Shown here piece after piece: positions 43,126 to 51,503 of a stretch of DNA of 64,000 nucleotides. Location: positions 248,001 through 312,000 of the forward strand of contig JAUJEB010000004.1 of assembly GCA_030442055.1 (NCBI GenBank), read 5' to 3'. Origin of the DNA: Agaribacillus aureus. Its GTDB lineage: Bacteria > Bacteroidota > Bacteroidia > Cytophagales > Cyclobacteriaceae. The notes under the pieces were generated by a model. That model was not told the DNA's origin and searched no databases. It saw only the letters and a program-made list of their open reading frames with translations. Position numbers and translations under genes: made by a program. Numbering within the stretch: the first letter of the stretch is position 1; every line of letters starts with the position of its first letter.

Positions 43126-43806
43126 ATGAAATTCTTTATCGACACTGCAAATCTTAATGATATAAAAGAAGCCTATGACCTGGGTGTATTGGATGGCGTG
43201 ACTACCAACCCCTCATTAATGGCCAAAGAAGGAATCAAAGGTGAAGAAAATATAAGAAAGCACTACAAAGCCATTTGCGACATCGTTGACAATAATGTCA
43301 GTGCTGAGGTGATTTCTACTGATTTTGATAGTATGATCAAAGAAGGTGAGTCACTGGCACAAATAGACGATAAAATTGTGGTAAAAATTCCTATGATCAA
43401 GGATGGTGTGAAAGCCATCAAATATTTGACCCAAAAGGGGATCAGAACCAATTGTACCTTGATCTTTTCTGCCGGTCAGGCCTTACTGGCCGCAAAAGCT
43501 GGCGCCTCTTATGTTTCTCCATTTATTGGACGCCTGGATGATATAGGAACCGACGGGCTGGATTTGATAGAGCAAATTGTCGGCATTTATCAAAATTATG
43601 GATTTGAAACCGAGGTGTTGGCCGCCTCCATAAGGCATACCCAGCACCTGTTGCAATGCGCTCAGATCGGCGCGGATGTAGCTACCTGTCCACTGAAGGT
43701 AATCACCGGTTTACTTAATCACCCCTTAACCGACAAGGGCCTCGCACAATTCCTCAGCGATTACAAAAAATCGCAGGAAGCCACCGAGCAGGCATTGGCA
43801 GGTTAG
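43126..43806 (+). CDS. fsa: Transaldolase/fructose-6-phosphate aldolase family protein
   Basis: The 226-residue protein belongs to the small transaldolase family (FSA/TalC type). It begins MKFFIDTANLNDIKEAYDLG, then VLDGVTTNPSLMAKEG; the Schiff-base lysine is in DDKIVVKIPMIKDG, followed by RTNCTLIFSAGQALLAAKAG and YVSPFIGRLDDIG. The family includes transaldolases of the pentose phosphate pathway and fructose-6-phosphate aldolases; which applies cannot be decided from sequence alone. A small conserved gene and an FtsE-type ATPase gene follow closely. Confidence 0.92.
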   Translation: MKFFIDTANLNDIKEAYDLGVLDGVTTNPSLMAKEGIKGEENIRKHYKAICDIVDNNVSAEVISTDFDSMIKEGESLAQIDDKIVVKIPMIKDGVKAIKYLTQKGIRTNCTLIFSAGQALLAAKAGASYVSPFIGRLDDIGTDGLDLIEQIVGIYQNYGFETEVLAASIRHTQHLLQCAQIGADVATCPLKVITGLLNHPLTDKGLAQFLSDYKKSQEATEQALAG

Positions 43807-43836
43807 CATTTGGCAAAGGCAACTAATCGCGAACTG

Positions 43837-44043
43837 ATGTACATTATAAAGGTTAAAGGCAAAGCTAAAATCCCTGACTATATTCAGCTCAGGGATGATA
43901 ACTTTGTATTAATAGCCTATTTCAGAGCAGATCGCCCGCTTAAAAAGTTGGAAAAATATGGTTTGGAAGGGCACGAAAAAATGTTGCAGGCGATTATCAA
44001 TGAGTTGCCCTTTGGTAAATTAAAAAAATTAGAATTGTCATGA
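43837..44043 (+). CDS. Small conserved Bacteroidota protein, unknown function
   Basis: The 68-residue protein (from ATG at 43837; a TTG at 43810 would add nine residues) reads MYIIKVKGKAKIPDYIQLRD and continues with VLIAYFRADRPLKKLEKYG. It ends with an ELPFGKLKKLEL helix. It overlaps the following FtsE-type gene by four bases, and I recall similar small proteins in the same position in other Bacteroidota. No function is known. The tight coupling suggests a role with the ATPase. Confidence 0.7.
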   Translation: MYIIKVKGKAKIPDYIQLRDDNFVLIAYFRADRPLKKLEKYGLEGHEKMLQAIINELPFGKLKKLELS

Positions 44044-44753
44044 CCACCTTCTCCAATGATCCGGTTGTATCCGTTAGGAATGCTACCATTTACCAGGATG
44101 AAAATGCCGTATTAAAGGACGTCAATTTTGATATTGAAAAAGGTGAGTTTGTTTATCTGGTGGGCAGAACGGGGAGTGGCAAATCTTCATTGCTCAAAAC
44201 ATTATATGCCGACCTGAAACTTCAGGTTGGCGCCATCTATACGGGAGGTTTCGAATTAAAAGACATTAAAAGTAAAAAAATACCTCTTCTAAGAAGAAAA
44301 TTAGGCATCATTTTCCAGGATTTTCAGCTTTTCCATGACCGGACGATTAGCGAGAACCTGTACTTTGTGATGAAGGCAACCGGCTGGAAGGAAAGATCAA
44401 AAATGAAAGCCCGCCTGACAGAGGTATTGATGAAAGTAGGGCTCGGCGCATATCTCAACAAAATGCCCCACCAACTTTCAGGTGGAGAACAACAGCGCGT
44501 CGTCATTGCAAGAGCACTTATCAATGAGCCCATTTTACTAATTGCCGATGAACCTACCGGAAACCTGGATCCGGCAGTAGCCGATGGGATCCATCAAATA
44601 TTTCTTGATATAAACAACAGCGGTACAGCCATATTAATGGCCACGCACGATCACCGGCTTATCAATGCCAATCCCGCCAGGGTGCTGAAATGCTCAAACG
44701 GCCAACTGCTGGATTCTAAAAGTGAAAAATTTGACCTCACTGACAGTCAATAG
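44040..44753 (+). CDS. ftsE: FtsE-like ABC ATP-binding protein
   Basis: The 237-residue protein is a complete FtsE/LolD-type ATPase: Walker A ([20 protein letters not shown]), Q-loop ([16 protein letters not shown]), signature ([18 protein letters not shown]), Walker B ([14 protein letters not shown]) and switch histidine (LMATHDHRL). FtsE works with FtsX to regulate peptidoglycan hydrolysis at division. No FtsX gene lies in this window, so the partner must be elsewhere. The start overlaps the preceding small gene, and the stop overlaps the convergent GSCFA gene by 17 bases. Confidence 0.9.
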   Translation: MTTFSNDPVVSVRNATIYQDENAVLKDVNFDIEKGEFVYLVGRTGSGKSSLLKTLYADLKLQVGAIYTGGFELKDIKSKKIPLLRRKLGIIFQDFQLFHDRTISENLYFVMKATGWKERSKMKARLTEVLMKVGLGAYLNKMPHQLSGGEQQRVVIARALINEPILLIADEPTGNLDPAVADGIHQIFLDINNSGTAILMATHDHRLINANPARVLKCSNGQLLDSKSEKFDLTDSQ

Positions 44754-45723
44754 TTTTCAGGCGTTGGGTGACTTCTTCGATCTCAACATCCACATTTACC
44801 GTATCTGCGATTGCATGCAGCTGTGCCAGTAATTTCTTCAGAAAGTTTTGGTAATTTTTGGATTGCGGTTGAAAGGGTTTATGGGACAATGACTTTTTGA
44901 TCTTTTGCCACGTTTCAATAAAACCTCTTACCCTGGAGGAAAAATAGGTTTGTGAAAAAACCTCCCAGATATAATCTTCAGCCTCCGCTGAAGGATGGAT
45001 CATATCTCTTTCATAAAACCGGTAGTCTCTTAAATCATCCATCATAATTTCATATCCGGGAAAATAAGTAACCTGCGGAAAATGCTCTGCCAAATCATGG
45101 CAAGCGACTCGCAAAAGTGATTTGCTGGCAGCATTCAGCTCCAGTCCTTCCTTTATATGCCGTACCGGGCTGACGGTTATTATAATATTAATCCCGGGAT
45201 TAAAGGATTTGAGTTGGGCCATCAGCTGGCTAAATTCTAACCTTATTTCGGCTAAGGTCAAAAGCTTTTTGGTAAAATGATCCGACGGTATTTTATGGCA
45301 GTTTGCCACAGTTTCACCGTTATCTTTTCTTTGGTAGATGACGGCAGTACCAAAAGTCAGTATCAGCCATTTAGCTGCTGATAAATCGGTGGTTACTTCT
45401 TGAAAGACCTTTTCAACCTTATGTTTCAACACTTTTTTATCCAGATCGGCGAAATCGGAGTGCAAATCATAATTGTAAAAGACATCCTGGCTTTTTACAT
45501 AGGTATCGGGAGCGGGACTATGCTTTTCAATGGCCGCTGCCAGCAGCTTAAAAATTGACCGGGGATTAAAAATAATGCCAAAAGGATTAGCTGTCACCTT
45601 AAACTTGTGGTCCTTTAACTTATGGGATACCATATCCGCAAAACAAGACCCAATACACAACGTTTGGTCCGCTAAATCAATTTTTTTTTCGTTTTCCTTT
45701 ACTCCTATCGGCGTGCGAAACAT
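44737..45723 (-). CDS. GSCFA domain protein
   Basis: The 328-residue protein starts at the ATG of MFRTPIGVKENEKKIDLADQ; an upstream ATG adds 24 residues that read through the terminator hairpin and are not credible. The family signature is TLCIGSCFADMVSHKLKDHK, with the block-I serine/cysteine site of a GDSL/SGNH-like hydrolase fold, and NFLKKLLAQL near the end. SPVRHIKEGLELNAASKSLL is the usual internal motif. Function is not established; an esterase or acyltransferase is inferred from the fold. It overlaps the convergent ftsE by 17 bases. Confidence 0.9.
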   Translation of the reverse strand: MFRTPIGVKENEKKIDLADQTLCIGSCFADMVSHKLKDHKFKVTANPFGIIFNPRSIFKLLAAAIEKHSPAPDTYVKSQDVFYNYDLHSDFADLDKKVLKHKVEKVFQEVTTDLSAAKWLILTFGTAVIYQRKDNGETVANCHKIPSDHFTKKLLTLAEIRLEFSQLMAQLKSFNPGINIIITVSPVRHIKEGLELNAASKSLLRVACHDLAEHFPQVTYFPGYEIMMDDLRDYRFYERDMIHPSAEAEDYIWEVFSQTYFSSRVRGFIETWQKIKKSLSHKPFQPQSKNYQNFLKKLLAQLHAIADTVNVDVEIEEVTQRLKTIDCQ

Positions 45724-45755
45724 AATGTGAAAATAGCCATTGGACGGCACATAAA

Positions 45756-45786
45756 AAAAGCCCTGACCAATTAAGTCAGGGCTTTT
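45756..45786 (-). terminator. Terminator of the rpsF-rpsR-rplI operon
   Basis: AAAAGCCCTGAC (45756-45767) pairs perfectly with GTCAGGGCTTTT (45775-45786) around the loop CAATTAA, with a long run of A on the plus strand giving U on the minus-strand RNA. It lies 20 bases after the rplI stop and before the GSCFA start. Confidence 0.92.
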
Positions 45787-45806
45787 CAATTTCATTATTT
45801 GGTGCC

Positions 45807-46250
45807 TTAGGCAGGTACTACATTGAACTTAAGTTCATGTTTTACCTCTTTATGCAAATCCAGAACGGCGATAAATTCGCCGGCAGTTTTAACCTCAGAG
45901 TTAAAAGAAATCTTTTTTCTGTCGATTTCAAATCCCTTTTCCTTCAAGGCATCTGAAATCTGTAAGGTAGTAACCGCGCCAAAAATTTTACCGCTTTCCC
46001 CAACTTTGGCAGGTATTTCGATGGAAAGTTCACCGATAGAATCCGCCAATGCCTGCGCATCCTGTTTTACTTTCTCAGCCTTATGAGCTGCCTGTCGCAC
46101 ATTCTCTTCTATCATCTTTTTATTGGAAGGACTGGCCAAAATGGCGTAGCCTTTGGGGATCAGGAAGTTTCTTGCATAACCAGGCTTTACTTTCACAAAG
46201 TCGTTTTTGTATCCAAGGCCCTGTATATCTTCTTTTAATATGATTTCCAT
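45807..46250 (-). CDS. rplI: Ribosomal protein bL9
   Basis: The 147-residue protein has the bL9 N-domain (MEIILKEDIQGLGYKNDFVK, then VKPGYARNFLIPKGYA), a long connecting helix and a C-terminal domain (GKIFGAVTTLQISDALKEKG). It binds 23S rRNA domain V. It is the last gene of the rpsF-rpsR-rplI operon and is closed by a strong terminator. The length is normal. Confidence 0.97.
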   Translation of the reverse strand: MEIILKEDIQGLGYKNDFVKVKPGYARNFLIPKGYAILASPSNKKMIEENVRQAAHKAEKVKQDAQALADSIGELSIEIPAKVGESGKIFGAVTTLQISDALKEKGFEIDRKKISFNSEVKTAGEFIAVLDLHKEVKHELKFNVVPA

Positions 46251-46296
46251 TATTCTTCTTTTTAACGTATCTCGATTAAAAGCTTCGTTTAAATCG

Positions 46297-46548
46297 TTAT
46301 TTTAAGGAATCTGTTACGTACGGCAACAATCCAAGGTGCCTTGCTCTTTTAACAGCCTGTGTTACCTTTCTTTGATATTTTGCACTGGTTCCTGTTATCC
46401 TACGCGGTAAAATCTTGCCTTGTTCATTGACGAACTTCAAAAGGAAATTAGCATCTTTATAATCGATGTATTTGATTCCGTTTTTCTTGAACCGACAATA
46501 TTTCTTTTTATTATCGTTTCGGTTAATTGGCTCGTTTATTAAAGTCAT
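46297..46548 (-). CDS. rpsR: Ribosomal protein bS18
   Basis: The 83-residue protein carries the bS18 signature: [20 protein letters not shown], then [20 protein letters not shown] and [20 protein letters not shown]. It binds the 30S platform next to bS6. It overlaps the rpsF stop by four bases and precedes rplI, the usual Bacteroidota order. The single cysteine in YCRF is not enough for the zinc-ribbon form found in some lineages. Confidence 0.97.
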   Translation of the reverse strand: MTLINEPINRNDNKKKYCRFKKNGIKYIDYKDANFLLKFVNEQGKILPRRITGTSAKYQRKVTQAVKRARHLGLLPYVTDSLK

Positions 46549-46919
46549 GATTTGTTTTCTTCAGTGGTGGCAGCGGCCACGGGTTTCTTGTTAAATTCTC
46601 CTTTTCTTCTTTTGTTGTTGTACTCTACCGCGTGCTTATCAAGGGCAACGGTCAAAAATCGCATTACTTTCTCATCCCTTCTGAACTCAGTTTCTAATTT
46701 TGAAATAGTTTCAGGCGTCGCATTAAATTCAATCATGCTGTAAAAGCCGGTAGACTTATGCATTATGGGATAAGCGAGTTTCCGTAAGCCCCACTGCTCT
46801 ACATTAATTATCTCAGCTTTTTGATCCTTGAGGATCTTTTCGAATTTGTCGACGGCATCCTTCATCTGAGCTTCAGACAAAACGGGAGTTAAAATGAATA
46901 CCACCTCGTAATTTTTCAT
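46545..46919 (-). CDS. rpsF: Ribosomal protein bS6
   Basis: The 124-residue protein has the bS6 core: [60 protein letters not shown] and [17 protein letters not shown] lysine-rich tail ([12 protein letters not shown]) extends beyond the E. coli core. It is the first gene of the operon, with a perfectly placed promoter upstream at 46958-46988, and is coupled to rpsR by a four-base overlap. Confidence 0.97.
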   Translation of the reverse strand: MKNYEVVFILTPVLSEAQMKDAVDKFEKILKDQKAEIINVEQWGLRKLAYPIMHKSTGFYSMIEFNATPETISKLETEFRRDEKVMRFLTVALDKHAVEYNNKRRKGEFNKKPVAAATTEENKS

Positions 46920-46957
46920 TCCATTTTTATTTTAAATTAACTAGATAAATTGGCCTG

Positions 46958-46988
46958 CAAAGATATGGATAAAAAAATATTATTCAAA
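46958..46988 (-). promoter_or_regulatory. Promoter of the rpsF-rpsR-rplI operon
   Basis: On the minus strand TTTG (46985-46988) is followed after exactly 19 bases by TATCTTTG (46958-46965). This is the full Bacteroidota sigma-A consensus TTTG-N19-TAnnTTTG, about 40 bases before the rpsF start codon. Confidence 0.85.
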
Positions 46989-47049
46989 TACTTCCTTTTG
47001 CTAATGCAAAGCAATTTACTTAGTAGGATATAATGGAATTTTGCGAGCG

Positions 47050-48003
47050 CTATTTCACCGTAAAATTTCGGGAGCCCATCACATAATCGTCCGTGTAAAT
47101 CTCCACCGTATACTGGCCAGGCTCAAATTCAGTGGGTTTTTTATAGAGGAATGTGAGTGTTTGCTTTGTATTATCGAATAGTATATCCTGCTTGATCGTA
47201 TAAAACTCCTCCCTGCCATCGATCATAAACGTGCCTGATCCCGTGGCCACATCAAAAATAACATTGCCGGCCGGTTCGATGACGCGAACCAAAATTTCTT
47301 TACCCTCTATCGGTGCCACGTTATTTTCTCCTATGTTAAACTGCATTTTCAGATTCTCAATCTGACGGCTCTTAAATTCTCCCTCGCGCTCCTTTCCTCG
47401 CTTATTTACAGAATAAACCTTGATATTTTCAGCCTTTAACCTTCCCGCAAATGCCACCTGCTCCTCGAGTTTTCCCTTGTCTTCCTCAATGCTCGTCAAG
47501 ACCTCCTGCATTTCATTTTGTTGTGTTTTAAGGGCAGTATTTTCACTCATTAACGAATCGGTCACCATCTTTAATTTGGCGATTTCCTCGTCTTTGTCTT
47601 TCAGCAAGGTTTCATATCCCCTCACCCTTTCCCTTAATCTGGAAATTTGCACGTTGGACGACTTTCTCAGGTTCTCCTTCTCTTTTTCAATTTCCTCTTT
47701 TGCCAGCTGCAATTCTTCAATATCTCCTCCCAGCTTTTCGATCTCTTCAATCTTTTGATCCAACTCGATACTTATCGCCTCCAGCTTAGCAGAGGCATCA
47801 ACCAATTCCTGTTTGGTTAATTCACCCTCTTCTCTAAGCTCTCCCTGCTTCTTATAACCGAATATGATGAAAATTATGGCTGTCAATAACGCCGCTGCCA
47901 GGACACCAATGATAATTTTATTTCTGTTCCCACTTCTTTCTTCTTCAAAAACAGGCCTGTTAGCTCCAGGATTGTTTGGCATATCACTCTTATTTGCTTC
48001 CAT
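47050..48003 (-). CDS. Membrane-anchored coiled-coil protein, unknown function
   Basis: The 317-residue protein has a short cytoplasmic N-terminus, one membrane helix (IIIGVLAAALLTAIIFIIFG) at about residues 30-50, a long coiled coil of roughly 130 residues (for example LDQKIEEIEKLGGDIEELQL), and a C-terminal beta domain of about 100 residues (KEILVRVIEPAGNVIFDVAT and PGQYTVEIYTDDYVMGSRNF). Such a form resembles envelope-spanning spacers. I do not recognise a named family. It stands alone after the ribosomal operon promoter. Confidence 0.7.
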   Translation of the reverse strand: MEANKSDMPNNPGANRPVFEEERSGNRNKIIIGVLAAALLTAIIFIIFGYKKQGELREEGELTKQELVDASAKLEAISIELDQKIEEIEKLGGDIEELQLAKEEIEKEKENLRKSSNVQISRLRERVRGYETLLKDKDEEIAKLKMVTDSLMSENTALKTQQNEMQEVLTSIEEDKGKLEEQVAFAGRLKAENIKVYSVNKRGKEREGEFKSRQIENLKMQFNIGENNVAPIEGKEILVRVIEPAGNVIFDVATGSGTFMIDGREEFYTIKQDILFDNTKQTLTFLYKKPTEFEPGQYTVEIYTDDYVMGSRNFTVK

Positions 48004-48319
48004 ATTTACAATATTTGGATGACAAAAATTTTGGTTGTTATAAATTTACCGCTATTTCAAATAAACGCAAAAATACTTTTTTATTGAATTAATACAAGAA
48101 AAACTGGTAATTAAGCCATTACAGGTAATATAAAATGCCAAAAAGAGGACAAATTGCGACTTCATTTTTTAGATAAAACGCGATTGAACAGAAGCCAATT
48201 AACGGGACAAGGGTGATGCCACCATGCCGCCGGAAGATTAGCTTTCCCAAACGTCGAACATATAAAAAGCCCATCCGGAAGGTGATGACGGCGATAAAAC
48301 CAATACCCTGACCTCAAGG
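48004..48319. other. Intergenic stretch, no supported gene
   Basis: The 316 bases include a 62-codon minus-strand frame overlapping the end of the methyltransferase gene that is not protein-like. No hairpin terminator with a T-run and no consensus promoter box was recognised. Confidence 0.35.
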
Positions 48320-49105
48320 CTAAAACTCCAGCACAAAATGTTCTTTGCAAAAATCCCGATTAAAAAACAGCAAGCCGGCATCAAATATATCCATGCTCAA
48401 CGTAACTTCAGGCAAAGCGATAAGTTCTTTCCAGGCCTTTTTCATGGGTTTCGACCAGTAAATATCATCCATGACAAAAATCGTATCAGCGTGGGCTAAA
48501 GGCCTTAACTGATGGTAATACCTCAAAGTAGCATCATATTGATGATTGGCGTCGAAATAAACCAAATTAACCCTTCCAGTCTCCCGTGTAAAAGCATCAA
48601 GGGTTAAATCAATATTTCCTTCGATAATCTTTATGTTGGATTGTCCGGCCTTATCAAAAAGTCCCCTGGCAATTTTTATAGACTCCGTACAACCTTCAAA
48701 AGTGGTGATATGGGCGCGGGGATTACTTTTGGCAAGATAAAGCGTGTTAATACCAAATGAGGTCCCTAGTTCCACGATCTCCCCGTCTCCTAAAAAATCA
48801 GCTAAGCGAAAAAGCATCCTGGAAAACTTACTGCTGCTTAACCCGCTTCGGGCAAGGTCACTGATTTTTCTCTTCCCGGATTTATTTACCTGCGAACCGG
48901 CTCCGTAGTCATTAATGATAATACTTTCATTGGTACGCAACAACGCTTTCCTATAACTTTCTATCTCATCAAAGACTTCGGTATTTTGTTTCCCTTTCAG
49001 GATGTTTTGATAAAAGTTAAAAACAAAAGGGGAATGCAGCGAATGTGAATCGACGGCGTTTAACTTATATTCCAGGTAAGAAAATAAATGATGAAATGGC
49101 AACAA
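48320..49105 (-). CDS. Class I SAM-dependent methyltransferase
   Basis: The 261-residue protein has a Rossmann methyltransferase domain with motif I (DGEIVELGTSFGINTLYLAK, motif GTSFG) and an acidic post-I residue in ITTFEGCTESIKIARGLFDK. VNLVYFDANHQYDATLRYYH is the family-typical next block, with MDDIYWSKPMKKAWKELIAL after it. It resembles O-methyltransferases acting on small molecules. It follows apaG in a two-gene unit (18-base gap). The substrate is unknown. Confidence 0.85.
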   Translation of the reverse strand: MLPFHHLFSYLEYKLNAVDSHSLHSPFVFNFYQNILKGKQNTEVFDEIESYRKALLRTNESIIINDYGAGSQVNKSGKRKISDLARSGLSSSKFSRMLFRLADFLGDGEIVELGTSFGINTLYLAKSNPRAHITTFEGCTESIKIARGLFDKAGQSNIKIIEGNIDLTLDAFTRETGRVNLVYFDANHQYDATLRYYHQLRPLAHADTIFVMDDIYWSKPMKKAWKELIALPEVTLSMDIFDAGLLFFNRDFCKEHFVLEF

Positions 49106-49123
49106 GCAGGGCTAAGGATTTAT

Positions 49124-49510
49124 CTAGTTGAGCTTATAGGGCACTATCATGGTGAATTGAGGAATGGTTACTTTAAACCGGCTACCGTCGACCAGTCTTT
49201 CCATCACATAGTGTCCATACATTTTACCCATCCCTGATTTTAGATTACATCCGGAAACATACTGATGGTACTGACCTGGCTCCAATATGGGCTGTTGACC
49301 AACTACTCCTTCACCCTCTACTTCTCTGATAATATTATTGGCATCATGAATATACCATTGTCTCCTCAATAACTGAATAGTATTTTCACTACCATTTTCA
49401 ATGGTAATGCGATAAGTAAAAACAAAGTGAAACTGGCTCGGACTGGAATATTCCGGCTGGTACTCGGTTTCCACTATTACCTTGATTCCTTCTGTTATTT
49501 CAGTAACCAT
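49124..49510 (-). CDS. apaG: ApaG family protein
   Basis: The 128-residue protein is a single fibronectin III-like ApaG domain: TEGIKVIVETEYQPEYSSPS, FVFTYRITIENGSENTIQLL, RRQWYIHDANNIIREVEGEG, VVGQQPILEPGQYHQYVSGC and GHYVMERLVDGSRFKVTIPQ. ApaG has been linked to Co2+/Mg2+ resistance and ApaH-associated metabolism, but its biochemical role is not firmly established. It precedes the methyltransferase gene and is divergent from ung. Confidence 0.95.
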   Translation of the reverse strand: MVTEITEGIKVIVETEYQPEYSSPSQFHFVFTYRITIENGSENTIQLLRRQWYIHDANNIIREVEGEGVVGQQPILEPGQYHQYVSGCNLKSGMGKMYGHYVMERLVDGSRFKVTIPQFTMIVPYKLN

Positions 49511-49559
49511 TATATTCGAAATGATTATTAATTTAACGGCTAAATATACCCATTAGTTT

Positions 49560-49567
49560 TAAATTTG
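49560..49567 (+). promoter_or_regulatory. Candidate -7 box for ung
   Basis: TAAATTTG matches TAnnTTTG, placing a transcription start near 49574, about 50 bases before the ung ATG. A good -33 element is not visible. Confidence 0.5.
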
Positions 49568-49623
49568 TAAGGCAATTAAATTATAAAACACGACTTTTTA
49601 AGAAATAATTAACTCTAAACAAT

Positions 49624-50286
49624 ATGGATGTAAGAATTGAAGCATCATGGCGTGAAAAATTGTACGAAGAATTTGAACAACCTTATTTTCAGAAGCTTGT
49701 AGATTTTGTCAAGTCCGAATATAAAAATTATAAGATATTTCCACCCGGAAAGGAAATATTCAGTGCATTTGATCACTGCCCCTTCCAAAATGTGAAGGTA
49801 GTTATTATCGGCCAGGACCCGTATCACGGTGTGGGACAGGCCAATGGTTTATGTTTTTCGGTTCGCGATGGTGTTAAAATGCCTCCTTCCCTGGTAAATA
49901 TATTTAAGGAAATCAAAACAGACCTTGGAAAACCTGTCCCGGAAACAGGAAACCTGGAAAAGTGGGCCAATCAGGGTGTTTTACTGTTAAATGCCACGCT
50001 TACCGTGCGAGCCTCCTCCCCCGGCTCCCATCAAAATAAGGGTTGGGAGAGTTTTACCGATGCGGTTATCAAGAAGATATCCGACGAAAAGGAAAATGTG
50101 GTCTTTCTTCTGTGGGGGTCTTATGCACAGAGAAAAGGGCTGGTTATCGATACCTCAAAACATTGCGTATTGAAATCTCCTCACCCCTCTCCTTTTTCGG
50201 CTGACAGAGGTTTTTTCGGCAATGGTCATTTTAGCAAAACCAATGATTTTTTAAAGCAAAAAGGGTTGATGGCAATCGAGTGGTAG
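49624..50286 (+). CDS. ung: Uracil-DNA glycosylase, family 1
   Basis: The 220-residue protein has all family-1 UDG motifs: the water-activating GQDPYHGVGQANGLCFSV, LLNATLTVRASSPGSHQNKG with the uracil-binding asparagine, VFLLWGSYAQRKG and the HPSPFSADRGFFG intercalation loop with its histidine. It removes uracil from DNA for base excision repair. It is convergent with lepB. Confidence 0.97.
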   Translation: MDVRIEASWREKLYEEFEQPYFQKLVDFVKSEYKNYKIFPPGKEIFSAFDHCPFQNVKVVIIGQDPYHGVGQANGLCFSVRDGVKMPPSLVNIFKEIKTDLGKPVPETGNLEKWANQGVLLLNATLTVRASSPGSHQNKGWESFTDAVIKKISDEKENVVFLLWGSYAQRKGLVIDTSKHCVLKSPHPSPFSADRGFFGNGHFSKTNDFLKQKGLMAIEW

Positions 50287-50312
50287 CGGGGGTTTGAGAG
50301 GGGTAAAAAGTG

Positions 50313-51416
50313 CTATTTAATTCCCTTAAAAAATCTGCTCCACCTAATTTTATTAAAATAGCGCTCATTCGGGTCCAGTGACAACCAGATGAATAAGGCC
50401 TTGCCCACGATATGATCTTCCGGCACAAATCCCCAGTACCTTGAATCCAACGAATTGTGCCTGTTATCTCCCATCATAAAATAGTAGTCCTGTTTAAACG
50501 TATACGAGGTAACAGGTTGGCCATTGACGATGAATTGACCATCTGACTCTGAAACCGATTCGTTATTTTCATAGTTCTGGATCACGTATTTGTACCTGGC
50601 AATATTTTCTTTTGTCAAATCAATGGTCATGCCTTGTGACGGGATTATCATCGGACCGTAAAAATCCTTGTTCCACCCAAACAAATCGGAAAAGGGGTAA
50701 ATGCCTGATTCTACCGCGTTTTCCTCTGCCTTATTAATTTGCACCGTTTCAATGAAAGGAAAATCGGCTAATTTATTGGCGCTTTGAGAAGTAGCATAAA
50801 CCCTGTAGCCGTTACTGGTTCTGGTTACATCCCAAATACCTGCTTTCTTAAAAACCCGGTCATTAATGGTGCTATTATTTCTGGTTTTCACCAGGTAGCT
50901 GAACTCCATTTCAGGTGGGTTGTTTACAGCCGCGTCATTGATAATCACCTGGGTGTCTTTAATTTCAATTTTGTCTCCGGCAACACCCACACATCGTTTG
51001 ATGTAATTGGTCTTCAAATCGGTGGGGTAATTTTCTGCGGGATAATTGAATACCACCACATCGTTGCGTTTGATACTTGATATTCCAGGCAATCGATATT
51101 GCGGCAGCTGGATAAAATCCAAATAAGAGGGAATACTGGTTCCCCAGATTTTTTGATGGGTGAGCGGTATTTGCAAGGGGGTCTTAGGGGTTCTTGGCCC
51201 ATAATGAATTTTGCTTACAAACAAAAAATCACCCACCAGCAGTGAATTTTCCATGGAGGGTGTGGGAATGGTAAATGCTTCCAAAAGGATCCACCTGATC
51301 AAGGTTGCGGCAATAACCGCAAATAAAATAGCATCAGCCCATTCTCTGACTTTTGACTTGGGTTTTACTTCTGCATTGTCATCCTTTTCCTTTCTTTTCC
51401 AAAATTTCAAATTCAT
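50313..51416 (-). CDS. lepB: Signal peptidase I
   Basis: The 367-residue protein has an N-terminal membrane helix (ADAILFAVIAATLIRWILLE), the catalytic serine in FTIPTPSMENSLLVGDFLFV, the catalytic lysine in SIKRNDVVVFNYPAENYPTD, and box D/E (MMGDNRHNSLDSRYWGFVPE). The insertion between these boxes is long, as in Bacteroidota. It removes signal peptides at the outer face of the inner membrane. It lies in the order dapB-lepB next to DUF5683 and parAB, a conserved Bacteroidota neighbourhood. Confidence 0.96.
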   Translation of the reverse strand: MNLKFWKRKEKDDNAEVKPKSKVREWADAILFAVIAATLIRWILLEAFTIPTPSMENSLLVGDFLFVSKIHYGPRTPKTPLQIPLTHQKIWGTSIPSYLDFIQLPQYRLPGISSIKRNDVVVFNYPAENYPTDLKTNYIKRCVGVAGDKIEIKDTQVIINDAAVNNPPEMEFSYLVKTRNNSTINDRVFKKAGIWDVTRTSNGYRVYATSQSANKLADFPFIETVQINKAEENAVESGIYPFSDLFGWNKDFYGPMIIPSQGMTIDLTKENIARYKYVIQNYENNESVSESDGQFIVNGQPVTSYTFKQDYYFMMGDNRHNSLDSRYWGFVPEDHIVGKALFIWLSLDPNERYFNKIRWSRFFKGIK

Positions 51417-51465
51417 ATTGAGAATGCTTGAAAATGTAACTGATTACCTATTTAATAAACATGGA

Positions 51466-51473
51466 CAAAAGTA
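51466..51473 (-). promoter_or_regulatory. Candidate -7 box for lepB
   Basis: On the minus strand TACTTTTG fits TAnnTTTG, 50 bases before the lepB start. A consensus -33 at the right distance is not visible, so lepB may also be read through from dapB. Confidence 0.4.
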
Positions 51474-51503
51474 AGCATAATTATAATTACATCTGGGCAA
51501 TTT

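Noticed and set aside
44737-44753. Suspected frameshift where ftsE and GSCFA overlap
   Set aside because: Both proteins have complete, family-typical ends; a 17-base convergent overlap is unusual but acceptable.
48162-48350. 62-codon minus-strand frame at the end of the methyltransferase gene
   Set aside because: It overlaps the methyltransferase coding end in another frame and is not protein-like.
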